Positions 16,130 to 24,174 of a stretch of 35,593 nucleotides of DNA are shown here, in pieces. The position numbers and the translations under genes were made by a program. Numbering within the stretch: the stretch's first letter is position 1; each line of letters opens with the position of its first letter. This stretch comes from Syntrophobacter sp. SbD2 (lineage in GTDB: Bacteria; Desulfobacterota; Binatia; UBA9968). Location: positions 1 to 35,593 of the forward strand of contig CAMDBU010000050.1 in the NCBI GenBank assembly GCA_945889495.1. Reading direction: 5' to 3'. The notes below the pieces were generated by a model, which searched no databases, had not been told where the DNA came from, and saw nothing but the letters and a program-made list of their open reading frames with translations.

Positions 16130-17233
16130 CTACTTCAAAATCTCACCCAACAGCTTCTGCACCGGCTCGGGGTCGAGGAAACCGACAACCTCGTATTGCT
16201 TCCCAGCGCCGCGTTTACCGTCGGCCAACACTTCGTCCTTTGGAATATCGATGCGCATGGAATCCGAGGCTTCCACTTCTTTCACATTCATCACATGCTG
16301 CCAAACCATTTGTCCCTGGCGCGACAGATACCAATTGATAAATAGCTTGGCCGCGTTGGGATGGGGCGCGCGATTGATCAACGCGATGACGCTACTGCCA
16401 CCGCCACCGATGGTGCCGCCCTCCTTGAGCTTATCCGGCGGCAGATCGTCCACCGGCAAGCCCTGCTGCTGCGCCTTGTCGATCTCCCGGCATAAATGGC
16501 ACAGCGGAAACTTCCCGGTGGCCAGCCAATTGGTCCCCTGGCGCCGGTCGCGAAACAGCGTAATGTCGGTCTCGGTGTAAAACTTGCGCAGAAACTCCGG
16601 TCCCAAACCGGCGCGGTGATAGAGAATCAACACCGGCGTCGCCAGCGCCGCGCTGCGCGGGTCCTGCGCCAGGACTTTTCCCTTCCACTTGGGCTGGAGC
16701 AGATCCCAATAGGACTTGATCTCGTCGGGCTGCGCCAACTTGGTGTTGTACGAAATCCCGGTGGACACGATGGTGCCCTCGAACATGAAAATATATTTGT
16801 TCTCCGGATCGGCGTACCAAAGTTTGCCGCCATACCATTTAGCAGCATCGGTCACTTCAGGAAGAATGAAAGCCGGCGCGATCGGATCGAGCATCTTGTT
16901 GAGATAAAGCATGCGCGGCCCATTGGGCCCACTGGCGGTGATGTCGGCCAAATACTTCTCCGCCCGCCGCTCGGCGACAATGCGCGTCAGCATATCGGCA
17001 GCCCGCCCACTCGCCGACGTGACCTTGATGAAAGGGAATTCTTTGTTAAACGCCGCGATGATATCAGGGTGGGTGATCTCTTGCCCGCCGTAGAGCGACA
17101 GATGGCCTTCCTTCTTCGCCGCCTCAATCACCCGCTGCCAATCGGTTTGCCATTTGGGCGGCTCAGCCGTATGCGCGATTCCAGTGAATAGCAGCGCAAC
17201 CGCCACGCCCCATTTTAGTCCGCGGGGCCGCAT
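16130..17233 (-). CDS. Secreted solute-binding protein, COG1840-like, CxxC subtype
   Basis: A 367-residue SBP. From the ATG at 17233 the signal peptide reads MRPRGLKWG, a hydrophobic core, then cleavage near AHTAE. Blocks EAAKKEGHLS, QPKWKGKVL, APHPNAAKLF and SRQGQ are present, and CHLC precedes QGLPV. No clear Shine-Dalgarno lies before 17233 because the upstream 30 bp belong to an aatccaaaatcc repeat; an in-frame ATG at 17281 is the alternative. It follows the TrpX-type gene ending at 17341. Downstream is the signal-less NMT1-like gene. Ligand unknown. Confidence 0.86.
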   Translation of the reverse strand: MRPRGLKWGVAVALLFTGIAHTAEPPKWQTDWQRVIEAAKKEGHLSLYGGQEITHPDIIAAFNKEFPFIKVTSASGRAADMLTRIVAERRAEKYLADITASGPNGPRMLYLNKMLDPIAPAFILPEVTDAAKWYGGKLWYADPENKYIFMFEGTIVSTGISYNTKLAQPDEIKSYWDLLQPKWKGKVLAQDPRSAALATPVLILYHRAGLGPEFLRKFYTETDITLFRDRRQGTNWLATGKFPLCHLCREIDKAQQQGLPVDDLPPDKLKEGGTIGGGGSSVIALINRAPHPNAAKLFINWYLSRQGQMVWQHVMNVKEVEASDSMRIDIPKDEVLADGKRGAGKQYEVVGFLDPEPVQKLLGEILK

Positions 17234-17342
17234 TTGGATTTTGGATTTTAGATTGTCGGACAAACACCTCGGCAAATGCATAACATACCGGCTCCGCCCT
17301 CCGATTCCCCAATCCAAAATCCAAAATCGGCAATCCAAAATC
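17234..17342. repeat. Inverted aatccaaaatcc repeat
   Basis: ttggattttggattttagat at 17234-17253 faces aatccaaaatccaaaatcgg at 17311-17330, with a further aatccaaaatc running into the stop codon at 17341. The same short repeat occurs before 18360 and around 21357-21490. Confidence 0.8.
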
Positions 17343-18327
17343 ATCTGATGATCCTATCCGCTCGCGCCAACACGCTTGGCGGAACCGTCACGCCGAGCTG
17401 CTTCGCCGTTTTCAGATTAATGACGAGCTCGAATTTCATCGGTTGCTGCACCGGCAAGTCGGCAGGTTTGGTTCCTTTGAGTATCTTGTCGACGTAAGTG
17501 GCCGCGCGCCGGTATTGATCAAGGGTGTCTGCTCCGTAGGAAATGAGTCCGCCTGCCGCAGACCATAATGGTGAATCACCCATCGCTGGAATGCGATTTT
17601 TGACCGCAAGTTCCAAGAGTACAGGTCGATGAAAGCCAGTAAATTGTCCCGAAAAGATAATCAACGCCTGCGCCTGATTTTTTGTCATCGCCGCGAAAAC
17701 GCCTTGAAACTGCTCCGGTTCGAGTACATGCAAAGCTTGAATTTGCACCCCCAATTTCTTCGCGGCTGATTGAGTCTCTCTTAACTCCTCCTGATCTCCG
17801 CCAGGCCCGCCGTGATATAGAACCGCAACGCGAGAGATTTTAGGAAATGCTTCCCTTAAAAGTTGTAAACGCTTTGCGCTCAAATCCGGCTGGACGTTGG
17901 TAAATCCCGTAACGCTGCCGCCAGGTTGCGCTAAGCTAGCTACCAGGCCCTCGCCGACGAGATCGCCCGCAGCACCTACGACAATTGGAATAATATTGGT
18001 TGCTTGCTTAGCAGCGACAGTAGCTTGCGTACCCTGGGTTACTATGACATCCACATTGAGCTTAACGATCTCGGCTGCCATAGGAGCGTAGCGATCGTCT
18101 TTGCCTTCAGCCCAACGGTACTCGACTGAGATGTTTTGCCCCTCAACATAACCTAACTCCCGCAATCCTTGGCGTAATGCCTCAATATTAGTTGGCATTG
18201 GAGAAGGACGGGAGCCGGAGAGCAAACCAATCCGGGAAATTATTTTCGCCTGCTGCGCCTCGGCAAGATGAACCATAGCCAATAGAATGGACACAAGTAG
18301 TAGGGAAATGACGCTTCTCAATTTCAT
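17341..18327 (-). CDS. ABC-type substrate-binding protein, TrpX/COG2984 type
   Basis: A 328-residue secreted type I periplasmic-binding protein. The ATG at 18327 follows cggaggcgccca and starts a signal peptide (MKLRSVISLLL core, cleavage near AEAQQ). Family features include RIGLLSGSRPSP, FRQGLRELGYVEGQNI-like text near residue 55, an AAEIVKLNVDVIVTQG strand, VVGAAGDLVGEGLVASL and a GGDQEELRET segment. It is a tandem copy of 18360-19343, with nearly identical 3' ends. No permease or ATPase follows, contrary to usual TrpXYZ-like operons. Base composition is less GC-rich than that of the surrounding SBPs. Confidence 0.9.
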   Translation of the reverse strand: MKLRSVISLLLVSILLAMVHLAEAQQAKIISRIGLLSGSRPSPMPTNIEALRQGLRELGYVEGQNISVEYRWAEGKDDRYAPMAAEIVKLNVDVIVTQGTQATVAAKQATNIIPIVVGAAGDLVGEGLVASLAQPGGSVTGFTNVQPDLSAKRLQLLREAFPKISRVAVLYHGGPGGDQEELRETQSAAKKLGVQIQALHVLEPEQFQGVFAAMTKNQAQALIIFSGQFTGFHRPVLLELAVKNRIPAMGDSPLWSAAGGLISYGADTLDQYRRAATYVDKILKGTKPADLPVQQPMKFELVINLKTAKQLGVTVPPSVLARADRIIR

Positions 18328-18359
18328 TGGGCGCCTCCGACAAAATCGAAAATCCAATA

Positions 18360-19343
18360 TCATCTGATGATCCGATCCGCCCGCGCCAACACCTGCGGCG
18401 GAACCGTCACGCCGAGTTGCTTCGCCGTTTTCAGATTGATGACCAACTCAAACTTCATCGGTTGCTGCACGGGCAAGTCGGCAGGCTTGGTTCCCTTGAG
18501 TATCTTGTCGACGTAAGTGGCCGCGCGGCGCCATTGATCGCGCCGATCATGTCCGTAAGAGATGAGACCGCCGGCCTCAGACCACTCGAGATTACCACTG
18601 ATCGTTGGAATGCGAACTTTGGCCGCACGATCTAAGAGTTCTCGTCGATGAGGATTCGTAAAACTGCCGCTAAAGATAATCAGTGCCTGCGCGCGTTCCT
18701 TGGTCATCGTCGCGTACGCGCTCTGAAACTGGTCGGGTTCGAGAACATGCAACGGTTGAATCTGCACTCCCAATGTCTTTGCCGCTGTGTGAGTCTCCCT
18801 CAGTTCTTCCTGATCTCCACCCGGACCGCCATGGTAAATCACCGCCACGCGGGCGAGTTTGGGAAATATCTCTTTTAGAAGTTGCACCCGTTTTGCGCTT
18901 AAATCCGGGTCGATGTTAGTGAACCCGGTTACGTTTCCGCCCGGTCGCGCCAGGCTGGCAACTAGCCCCTCGCCGACAAGGTCGCCAGCGCCACCGACGA
19001 TAATAGGAATCGTGTTGGTTGCTTGCTTGGCGGCGACGGTGGCTGCCGTGCCCTGGGTTACAATGATATCCACAGCCAGACTGACGAGCTCGGCTGCGAA
19101 GATAGCGTAGCGCTCCTCTTTACCTTCGGTAAATCGGTACTCGAACAGGATGTTTTTCCCCTCAACATAACCTAACTCCCGCAATCCCTGGCGAAACACC
19201 TCAATAGTAGGTGGCATTGGTGAAGAGCGGTTGCTGGAGAGCAAACCGATCCGGAACATTTTCTTCGTCTGCTGCGCCGCGGCAGGAACGCTAAAAGCCA
19301 AGAGGATCGAGCAAAACGCTCGCCGAGTGATTGTTTTACTCAT
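18360..19343 (-). CDS. ABC-type substrate-binding protein, TrpX/COG2984 type (tandem copy)
   Basis: A 327-residue paralogue of 17341-18327. The ATG at 19343 follows gaagggaaaaccg. The leader MSKTITRRAFCSILLAF ends near PAAAQ; the paired arginines hint at Tat export, but the motif is weak. GLRELGYVEGKN, VVGGAGDLVGEG-like text and GGPGGDQEELRET match the copy. The last about 58 residues (RRAATYVDKILKG onward) are almost identical in both. It lies 72 bp after the toxin gene, so the toxin-antitoxin promoter may also drive it. Ligand unknown. Confidence 0.9.
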   Translation of the reverse strand: MSKTITRRAFCSILLAFSVPAAAQQTKKMFRIGLLSSNRSSPMPPTIEVFRQGLRELGYVEGKNILFEYRFTEGKEERYAIFAAELVSLAVDIIVTQGTAATVAAKQATNTIPIIVGGAGDLVGEGLVASLARPGGNVTGFTNIDPDLSAKRVQLLKEIFPKLARVAVIYHGGPGGDQEELRETHTAAKTLGVQIQPLHVLEPDQFQSAYATMTKERAQALIIFSGSFTNPHRRELLDRAAKVRIPTISGNLEWSEAGGLISYGHDRRDQWRRAATYVDKILKGTKPADLPVQQPMKFELVINLKTAKQLGVTVPPQVLARADRIIR

Positions 19344-19415
19344 CGGTTTTCCCTTCGCTTATTACCGTCCCGCTCTCAAGAACGACGTCCTTGGCAGACT
19401 ATTTCGATCACTCAC

Positions 19416-19802
19416 TCACCACAGCCGACTGATTCCGTAGGGATCGAATCCGGGATCGGCACTGACTAGAGTTATGTTCTCCACTTGTGCCTGGGCTACC
19501 AATAGTCGGTCGAAGGGATCGCCGTGATGTCTGGGAAGGCTACCCTGAACTTCTGCGTATTCCACGGTGATAGGCAGAACGGTCAATGCCAAATCGGTTA
19601 TCGCTCGGTGCATCCACTCTCGATACAACATCGACAACGACAACTTGCCTAATCCAACTTTGATCGCAATCTCCCAGATTGTGCCCGCACTCAGAACCAA
19701 ATCGTTGCCGGGGTCTTGCAACGCCGTCGTCGCTTGAAGGCCAAGTTTTGAAGGATCATCCACCGCCCAGATGACAGCGTGAGCATCGACAAGCAGCCTC
19801 AC
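19416..19802 (-). CDS. PIN-domain toxin (VapC-like) of a type II toxin-antitoxin pair
   Basis: A 128-residue PIN-domain protein, in this family a Mg-dependent RNase. The conserved acidic residues are visible: D6 in LLVDAHAVIW, E44 in GTIWEIAIK, D98 in HHGDPFDRLL and D116 in LVSADPGFD. Length and spacing are normal, so it looks intact. Its ATG overlaps the antitoxin stop by 4 bp, the usual coupling of such pairs. It sits in the lower-GC segment with the TrpX pair. Target unknown. Confidence 0.93.
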   Translation of the reverse strand: MRLLVDAHAVIWAVDDPSKLGLQATTALQDPGNDLVLSAGTIWEIAIKVGLGKLSLSMLYREWMHRAITDLALTVLPITVEYAEVQGSLPRHHGDPFDRLLVAQAQVENITLVSADPGFDPYGISRLW

Positions 19803-20029
19803 TCCATGTACTCCTTGAAATCATCGAGCGGCGCATCGAAGTCTGGGGCCATGTACGTCACCGTGCCGCGCATGCTACCGAGCTTGCGCTTTGCCGGTGG
19901 CGTTGCGGCAGGGAGCAAACGAGCTACGGGCACGTTCTTTTCCGTGATGATGACCTCATCGCCAGGCTTGAGATTGTCTATCAATTCCGAAAGTTTCGCC
20001 CTTGCCTCTTTGATCGATACAGCGGTCAT
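19799..20029 (-). CDS. Phd/YefM-family antitoxin
   Basis: A 76-residue protein. The N-terminal MTAVSIKEARAKLSELID helix-turn region and PGDEVIITEKNVPVARLLP are typical of Phd/YefM antitoxins, which bind their own promoter; the C-terminal half (APDFDAPLDDFKEYME) is acidic, as expected for toxin binding. The ATG at 20029 has aggagg about 10 nt upstream. The 214 bp upstream (20030-20243) should hold the autoregulated promoter. I see a possible ttgaaa box but no convincing operator, and no gene there. Confidence 0.9.
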   Translation of the reverse strand: MTAVSIKEARAKLSELIDNLKPGDEVIITEKNVPVARLLPAATPPAKRKLGSMRGTVTYMAPDFDAPLDDFKEYME

Positions 20030-20243
20030 GGGGTTATGTCCTCCTAGCAGTCTGCGGGCAGTAGCGCTAATGTTTCGCCGATTGCCGTTTCAATTCTTGT
20101 TTCGTGAAGTCCATTCATCCGATCTACAAACCAGCTAACATTAACTTACTTTTGGCCGTCAGTTTCAAGCTTTTCTCCGTGAACCCACCCATCCGAGATC
20201 TGCTGCGCTAGGAAAATTTCTCTCACCCCTTACCCTTCAGCCC

Positions 20244-21428
20244 TTACCGTTTTCGTTGCTCCAACACTTCCTTGACGAACTTCGTAATCGGCTCCTGATC
20301 CATCCACTCGGCGCGGTCGACGAAGGGCGTGCGGCCATCGTCGACTTCGGGGCGGCGGTTGGCGCGCGGCACTTTGTCTTTGGGAATATCGATGCGCATG
20401 GAATCCGGGCCGTCGTTGCCTTGGGCAAATAGCCGTTGATAGGCCATTTGCCCCTCGCGCGACAACAGCCAGTTCAGACCGACTTTAGCGGCATGGGGAT
20501 GGGGCGCCTTGTTGATCAGCGCCACGCCGCCGGAGCCGCCGGTGATGTAGGTCCCTTCCTTCAAGTGGCCCGGCTTGAACCAATCCACCGGCAACCCTTG
20601 CACCTGCATCAAGTCCAAATCCATGCGCGACACCGGGCCGAAGATCGAGATCGCGTACTTGCCACCGGCCAGCCAATCGCCCATCTGCCGGGTATCGCGG
20701 CTGATGACGATATCGGTCTCGCTGAGGATGCGCCGGATGAAGTCGCGCCCGAGCTCTTTGTGATGGTAGAAAAAGCGCATGGCGTCGCCCGAGCCGCCCT
20801 GGGTCGGATCGTAGCCGACGATCTTGCCCTTCCATTTGGGATTGAGCAGATCCCAGTAGGACTTGATCTCGGCGGGATTGACCAGCTTGCTGTTGTACGC
20901 CACCACCATGCGGTTCTCGCCGTTGAAGTTGAGCAGATAGGAATTCTCCGGATCGACATACTGCAACTTGCCGCGCCACCACTTGGAACCGTCGGTCACT
21001 TCAGGCAACACCAACTGCGGCGGGATCGGATCGAGCGCCTTGGCTATGTAGAAAACATTGTAGCCGGTGGTCATGCCGTTGAGATAAATATCGGCGAGAA
21101 ATTTCTCACCGCGCCGCTCCGACATCATCCGCCGCGCCACGTCGGCGCCGCGATTGAACACCCCGGTGATTTTAATCTCCGGATATTTCTTGTTCATTTC
21201 GCCGAACAGCCCTTCGAACTCCGGGCTGCCGTAAAGGGTCAACTGCCCTTCCTTTTTCGCCGCCGCCAGCGTTTGTTCCCAGTCCTGCTGCCACTTCGGG
21301 GCCTCGGCAGCTTGCGCCCATGCTGCCGACAGCAACAGCACCGCAACGACGAGCCATTTTGGATTTTGGATTATCGGATCGAAATCCGGCGCCAGTGCTA
21401 TGACTAGTATCCGTTCGATACCGTCCAA
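20244..21428 (-). CDS. Secreted solute-binding protein, COG1840-like, start uncertain
   Basis: Up to 394 residues with family blocks AAAKKEGQLTLYG, NPKWKGKIV, APHPHAAKVG (one Asn to His), LSREGQ and SMRIDIPKDK. No CxxC. The signal core KWLVVAVLLLSAAWAQAAE is clear, but no in-frame ATG or GTG precedes it; the only upstream candidate is TTG at 21428, just after an in-frame stop at about 21446. An aatccaaaatcc repeat covers the codons in front of the core (IIQNPKW). The ATG inside aaaatggctcg is in another frame. The start may have been altered by the repeat, or a rare initiation codon is used. Confidence 0.8.
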   Translation of the reverse strand: MDGIERILVIALAPDFDPIIQNPKWLVVAVLLLSAAWAQAAEAPKWQQDWEQTLAAAKKEGQLTLYGSPEFEGLFGEMNKKYPEIKITGVFNRGADVARRMMSERRGEKFLADIYLNGMTTGYNVFYIAKALDPIPPQLVLPEVTDGSKWWRGKLQYVDPENSYLLNFNGENRMVVAYNSKLVNPAEIKSYWDLLNPKWKGKIVGYDPTQGGSGDAMRFFYHHKELGRDFIRRILSETDIVISRDTRQMGDWLAGGKYAISIFGPVSRMDLDLMQVQGLPVDWFKPGHLKEGTYITGGSGGVALINKAPHPHAAKVGLNWLLSREGQMAYQRLFAQGNDGPDSMRIDIPKDKVPRANRRPEVDDGRTPFVDRAEWMDQEPITKFVKEVLEQRKR

Positions 21429-21490
21429 TAAACCAATGTCGTTTCACCGTGCTCTCCCCCAATCCAAAATCCAAAATCGAAAATCCAAAA
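21357..21490. repeat. Inverted aatccaaaatcc repeat spanning an SBP N-terminus
   Basis: ttttggattttggatt at 21357-21372 faces aatccaaaatccaaaatcga at 21461-21480 and a further aaaatccaaaa. The left arm lies inside the coding region at 20244-21428, and the right arm in the gap before the stop of the next SBP at 21498. Confidence 0.8.
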
Positions 21491-21497
21491 TTCTTCA

Positions 21498-22622
21498 TCA
21501 CTTTTTACCCGCCGTCTGCGCGTCCTTAATCACCTTGGTCACCGGCGCCATATCCAACCACTCCGGCCGGCCGGCGTAAATATACTTGGCGCCCTTCTGG
21601 CGCCGGTAGTTGGCCGGGATCACGTCGGTGGAAATGTCTTCGCGCATGGACTGGCGCACGTCGTGCAGCTCGGCGTAAACCTTTTGGTAAGTCTCCTGGC
21701 CCTCGCGGGACAAGAGCCAATTGATCGCAACTTTTGCCGCGTTGGGATGGGGCGCGTTCTTGAATAGATTGATACCACCCTGGGACGGGCCGACGAAGGC
21801 GCTCTCTTTGAACTGGCCCGGCTCGAAAAACTTCACCGGCAACCCCTGCTTGGCCGCGTCTTCGACATCGCTGATGAAAAACGCCAGCGGGTATTTCCCG
21901 GCGCCCAACCAATCGTTCATCTGCCGGCCGTCGCGCGAATAGGCCAAATCCATCTCGCCGAAAAAGCGCCGCACGAACTCCGGCCCCAGATCGGGATGGT
22001 TGAACAGAAAGCGCAGCGAGTGCGCCACCGTGCTCACCCGGTTGACATCGTAGACGACGATCTTGCCCTTCCACTTGGGATCGAGAAAGTCCCAGTAGGA
22101 TTTGAACTCGGCGGGGTTGACCAGCTTGGTGTTGTAGGCGTTCTCGCCGCCATGGACGTTGCCCTGAAAGACAAAGACATACTTGTTATCGGGATCGGCG
22201 TAGTGATGCTTGCCGCCCCACCACTTGGACTCGTCGACCACTTCGGGAAGAATCAGCTGTGGCCGGATCGGCTCAAGAATATTGGCCTTGTAAAAAACCA
22301 CGTTGGGCGTCACCACGCCGTTGATGAACAGATCGACGATATACTTGCCGGCGCGCCGCTCCGACATCACCGCCTGGCCATGCTCGCTGCCCTGGCGAAT
22401 GGTATTCGACGAAACCTTGATCTCCGGATAGCGCCGCTGAAACACCTCGAAAATCTTCTCGTAGCCCTGACTGCCGTAAAATGAAATGCCGCCTTCCTTC
22501 TTCGCCGCCGCCAGCGTTTTCTCCCATTCAACACTCCAAGCATCCGCGGCCGAAGCTGTCTTAATCTGACCGAACACGAACACGATCACGAGCCACGACA
22601 ACACTCGCATCTTGCTATTCAT
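21498..22622 (-). CDS. Secreted solute-binding protein, COG1840-like
   Basis: A 374-residue SBP. The ATG at 22622 (MNSKMRVLSWL) is about 9 nt after ggag, 30 bp from the UbiD stop; an ATG at 22610 is a weaker option. Signal peptide cleavage is near TASAAD. Blocks AAAKKEGGISFYG, DPKWKGKIV, APHPNAAKVA, LSREGQ are present. It lacks the CxxC before QGLPV. Placement directly behind a decarboxylase suggests cotranscription. The closest relative in the window appears to be 20244-21428, which follows it. Ligand unknown. Confidence 0.9.
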   Translation of the reverse strand: MNSKMRVLSWLVIVFVFGQIKTASAADAWSVEWEKTLAAAKKEGGISFYGSQGYEKIFEVFQRRYPEIKVSSNTIRQGSEHGQAVMSERRAGKYIVDLFINGVVTPNVVFYKANILEPIRPQLILPEVVDESKWWGGKHHYADPDNKYVFVFQGNVHGGENAYNTKLVNPAEFKSYWDFLDPKWKGKIVVYDVNRVSTVAHSLRFLFNHPDLGPEFVRRFFGEMDLAYSRDGRQMNDWLGAGKYPLAFFISDVEDAAKQGLPVKFFEPGQFKESAFVGPSQGGINLFKNAPHPNAAKVAINWLLSREGQETYQKVYAELHDVRQSMREDISTDVIPANYRRQKGAKYIYAGRPEWLDMAPVTKVIKDAQTAGKK

Positions 22623-22652
22623 CACCCATCACTCCATTACTCCAGCACTCCA

Positions 22653-24089
22653 TCAATCCAATTTCAGCACATCCTTCCACTTCGCCGCCGCCGCCCGCCG
22701 CGTCTCCTCGGGAAAATAGCAGGTCTTGGCGTACTGATCTTTCCAATGGTACGGCTGGCAGGCGTTGATGATGGCGACCGAGTTGGTGAAGTTGCGCGCG
22801 GCGCGGGCGTCGGGGGTGATGCGCGGGTCGAGCGGCGTGCTCCAGGCTTCGGTGATCGTATTGATCGCCGTGGCCGGATCGCAGCGCGTCGCCATCGCCC
22901 ACATCACATCGTCGATGTTCGACGGATCGACATCGTCGTCGACGATGATGACAAAGCGCCGGTGATAGCCGTAGGTCGAGCCCAGCATCGCCATCGCGGC
23001 GCGCTTGGCGTGGCCGCCGTATTTCTGTTTGATCGAGATCGCCGTGATATAGCGCGTCTGATATTCCCACACGCCCTGCACGTCGGTGACGCCGGCTTTC
23101 TCTAGTGCGAGCCAGACATTGGCGGCACTCAATGGCACCGACTTGCCGGAGATCCCCGGTGGCATGCCGAAAATGATCGGGTCGTTGCGGTAAAAAACGT
23201 TTTTAACCTTCACCACCGGCTCATTGCGCGTGCCCGAAGCGTAGTAACCGGTCCATTCGCCGAACGGCCCCTCGGCCCGGCTGTCTTCCGCCGGCGGCAC
23301 GATGAAACCTTCAACGCAAAGCTCGGAAGTCGCGGGGATCGGCAGGCCGGTTTCTTTGCCACGAACATATTGCACCGGCGCGCCGAACAGCCAGCCGGCG
23401 ATCTCCAATTCTGAAACACCCCAAGGTTCGTACCAGCTGGCGACCTTTTGCAGCACCGGATCTTGGCCGAAGCTGATGACCACCGGACAGCCTTTGCCCT
23501 GGGCCCAATATTTCTCGCGGATCAGCCGGCCATGCTTGCCCGGCGAAATCCAAATGCCCAGCGTGTTCTTATCGTGCACGCAGACGCGGTAAGTGCCGAC
23601 GTTGGTCCACTGGCCGTCGGGATCCTCCATGATCACCATGCAGCCGGTGCCGATGTAGCGCCCGCCATCTTCCTCATGCCAACGCGGCGTCGGGAATTTC
23701 AGCAGATCGATCTTGTCGCCGCTATCGCAGTTCTCGGTGATCGGCCCGGATGAAACCTCCACCGGCTTGACCGGTGTCTGCTTGCCCAGCCGCTCTTTCC
23801 ACTGGCGAATGATATCCAATCCAGTCAGCTGCGGATCGAGCCCGAAAGCCAGCGCCGTGGTCGCCGCCGAACAAACCGGATTGGTGACAACGCGGAAACC
23901 CTTCGGATAGCCTTTAATCTCGTCGAACAAGACGACCTTGGGATTATTCGCCCGCGCCGCCACTTCGGTGATCGCGCCCAACTCCAAATCCCAATCCGCC
24001 CCTTTCACATGACGCAGCTCCCCGAGCTCGTCCGCCGCCGCCAGATAACCGCGCAGATCCGTGTAAACCAGTGAAGTTTCAGTTCCCAT
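22653..24089 (-). CDS. UbiD-family prenylated-FMN-dependent (de)carboxylase
   Basis: A 478-residue cytoplasmic enzyme of the UbiD/Fdc family, which uses prenylated FMN to decarboxylate or carboxylate aromatic and unsaturated acids. Visible hallmarks are an N-terminal DLRGYL, TNVGTYRV around residues 162-169, SPGKHGR near 182-188, SELCVEGFIVPP with E256 and E260, and EGPFGEWTGYY at 273-283, followed by the DDDVDPSNIDDVMWA block. Length is normal. The ATG at 24089 follows aaggaactgacg. No UbiX prenyltransferase gene is nearby, so cofactor must come from elsewhere. Neighbouring SBPs and Rieske enzymes suggest an aromatic acid substrate, not ubiquinone synthesis. Confidence 0.93.
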   Translation of the reverse strand: MGTETSLVYTDLRGYLAAADELGELRHVKGADWDLELGAITEVAARANNPKVVLFDEIKGYPKGFRVVTNPVCSAATTALAFGLDPQLTGLDIIRQWKERLGKQTPVKPVEVSSGPITENCDSGDKIDLLKFPTPRWHEEDGGRYIGTGCMVIMEDPDGQWTNVGTYRVCVHDKNTLGIWISPGKHGRLIREKYWAQGKGCPVVISFGQDPVLQKVASWYEPWGVSELEIAGWLFGAPVQYVRGKETGLPIPATSELCVEGFIVPPAEDSRAEGPFGEWTGYYASGTRNEPVVKVKNVFYRNDPIIFGMPPGISGKSVPLSAANVWLALEKAGVTDVQGVWEYQTRYITAISIKQKYGGHAKRAAMAMLGSTYGYHRRFVIIVDDDVDPSNIDDVMWAMATRCDPATAINTITEAWSTPLDPRITPDARAARNFTNSVAIINACQPYHWKDQYAKTCYFPEETRRAAAAKWKDVLKLD

Positions 24090-24117
24090 CGTCAGTTCCT
24101 TTTCGCATCCGGCATCC

Positions 24118-24174
24118 GAACATTATCAATTCTCCATTATCCATTCTCAATCGTTCAGCATCCATTCTCAATTA
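24118..24174. repeat. AT-rich repeat, attctccattatccattctc class
   Basis: Direct variants of an attctcaattat/ccattctcaa unit fill the gap between the SBP and UbiD. The TAA stop of the SBP at 24172 lies at the edge of the repeat. Related stretches lie at 25460, 27876 and 29105, each straight after a stop codon. Confidence 0.75.

Noticed and set aside
19231-19343. Tat signal in the second TrpX-type protein as a firm call
   Set aside because: The pair of arginines lacks the full SRRxFLK context, so ordinary Sec export is equally likely.
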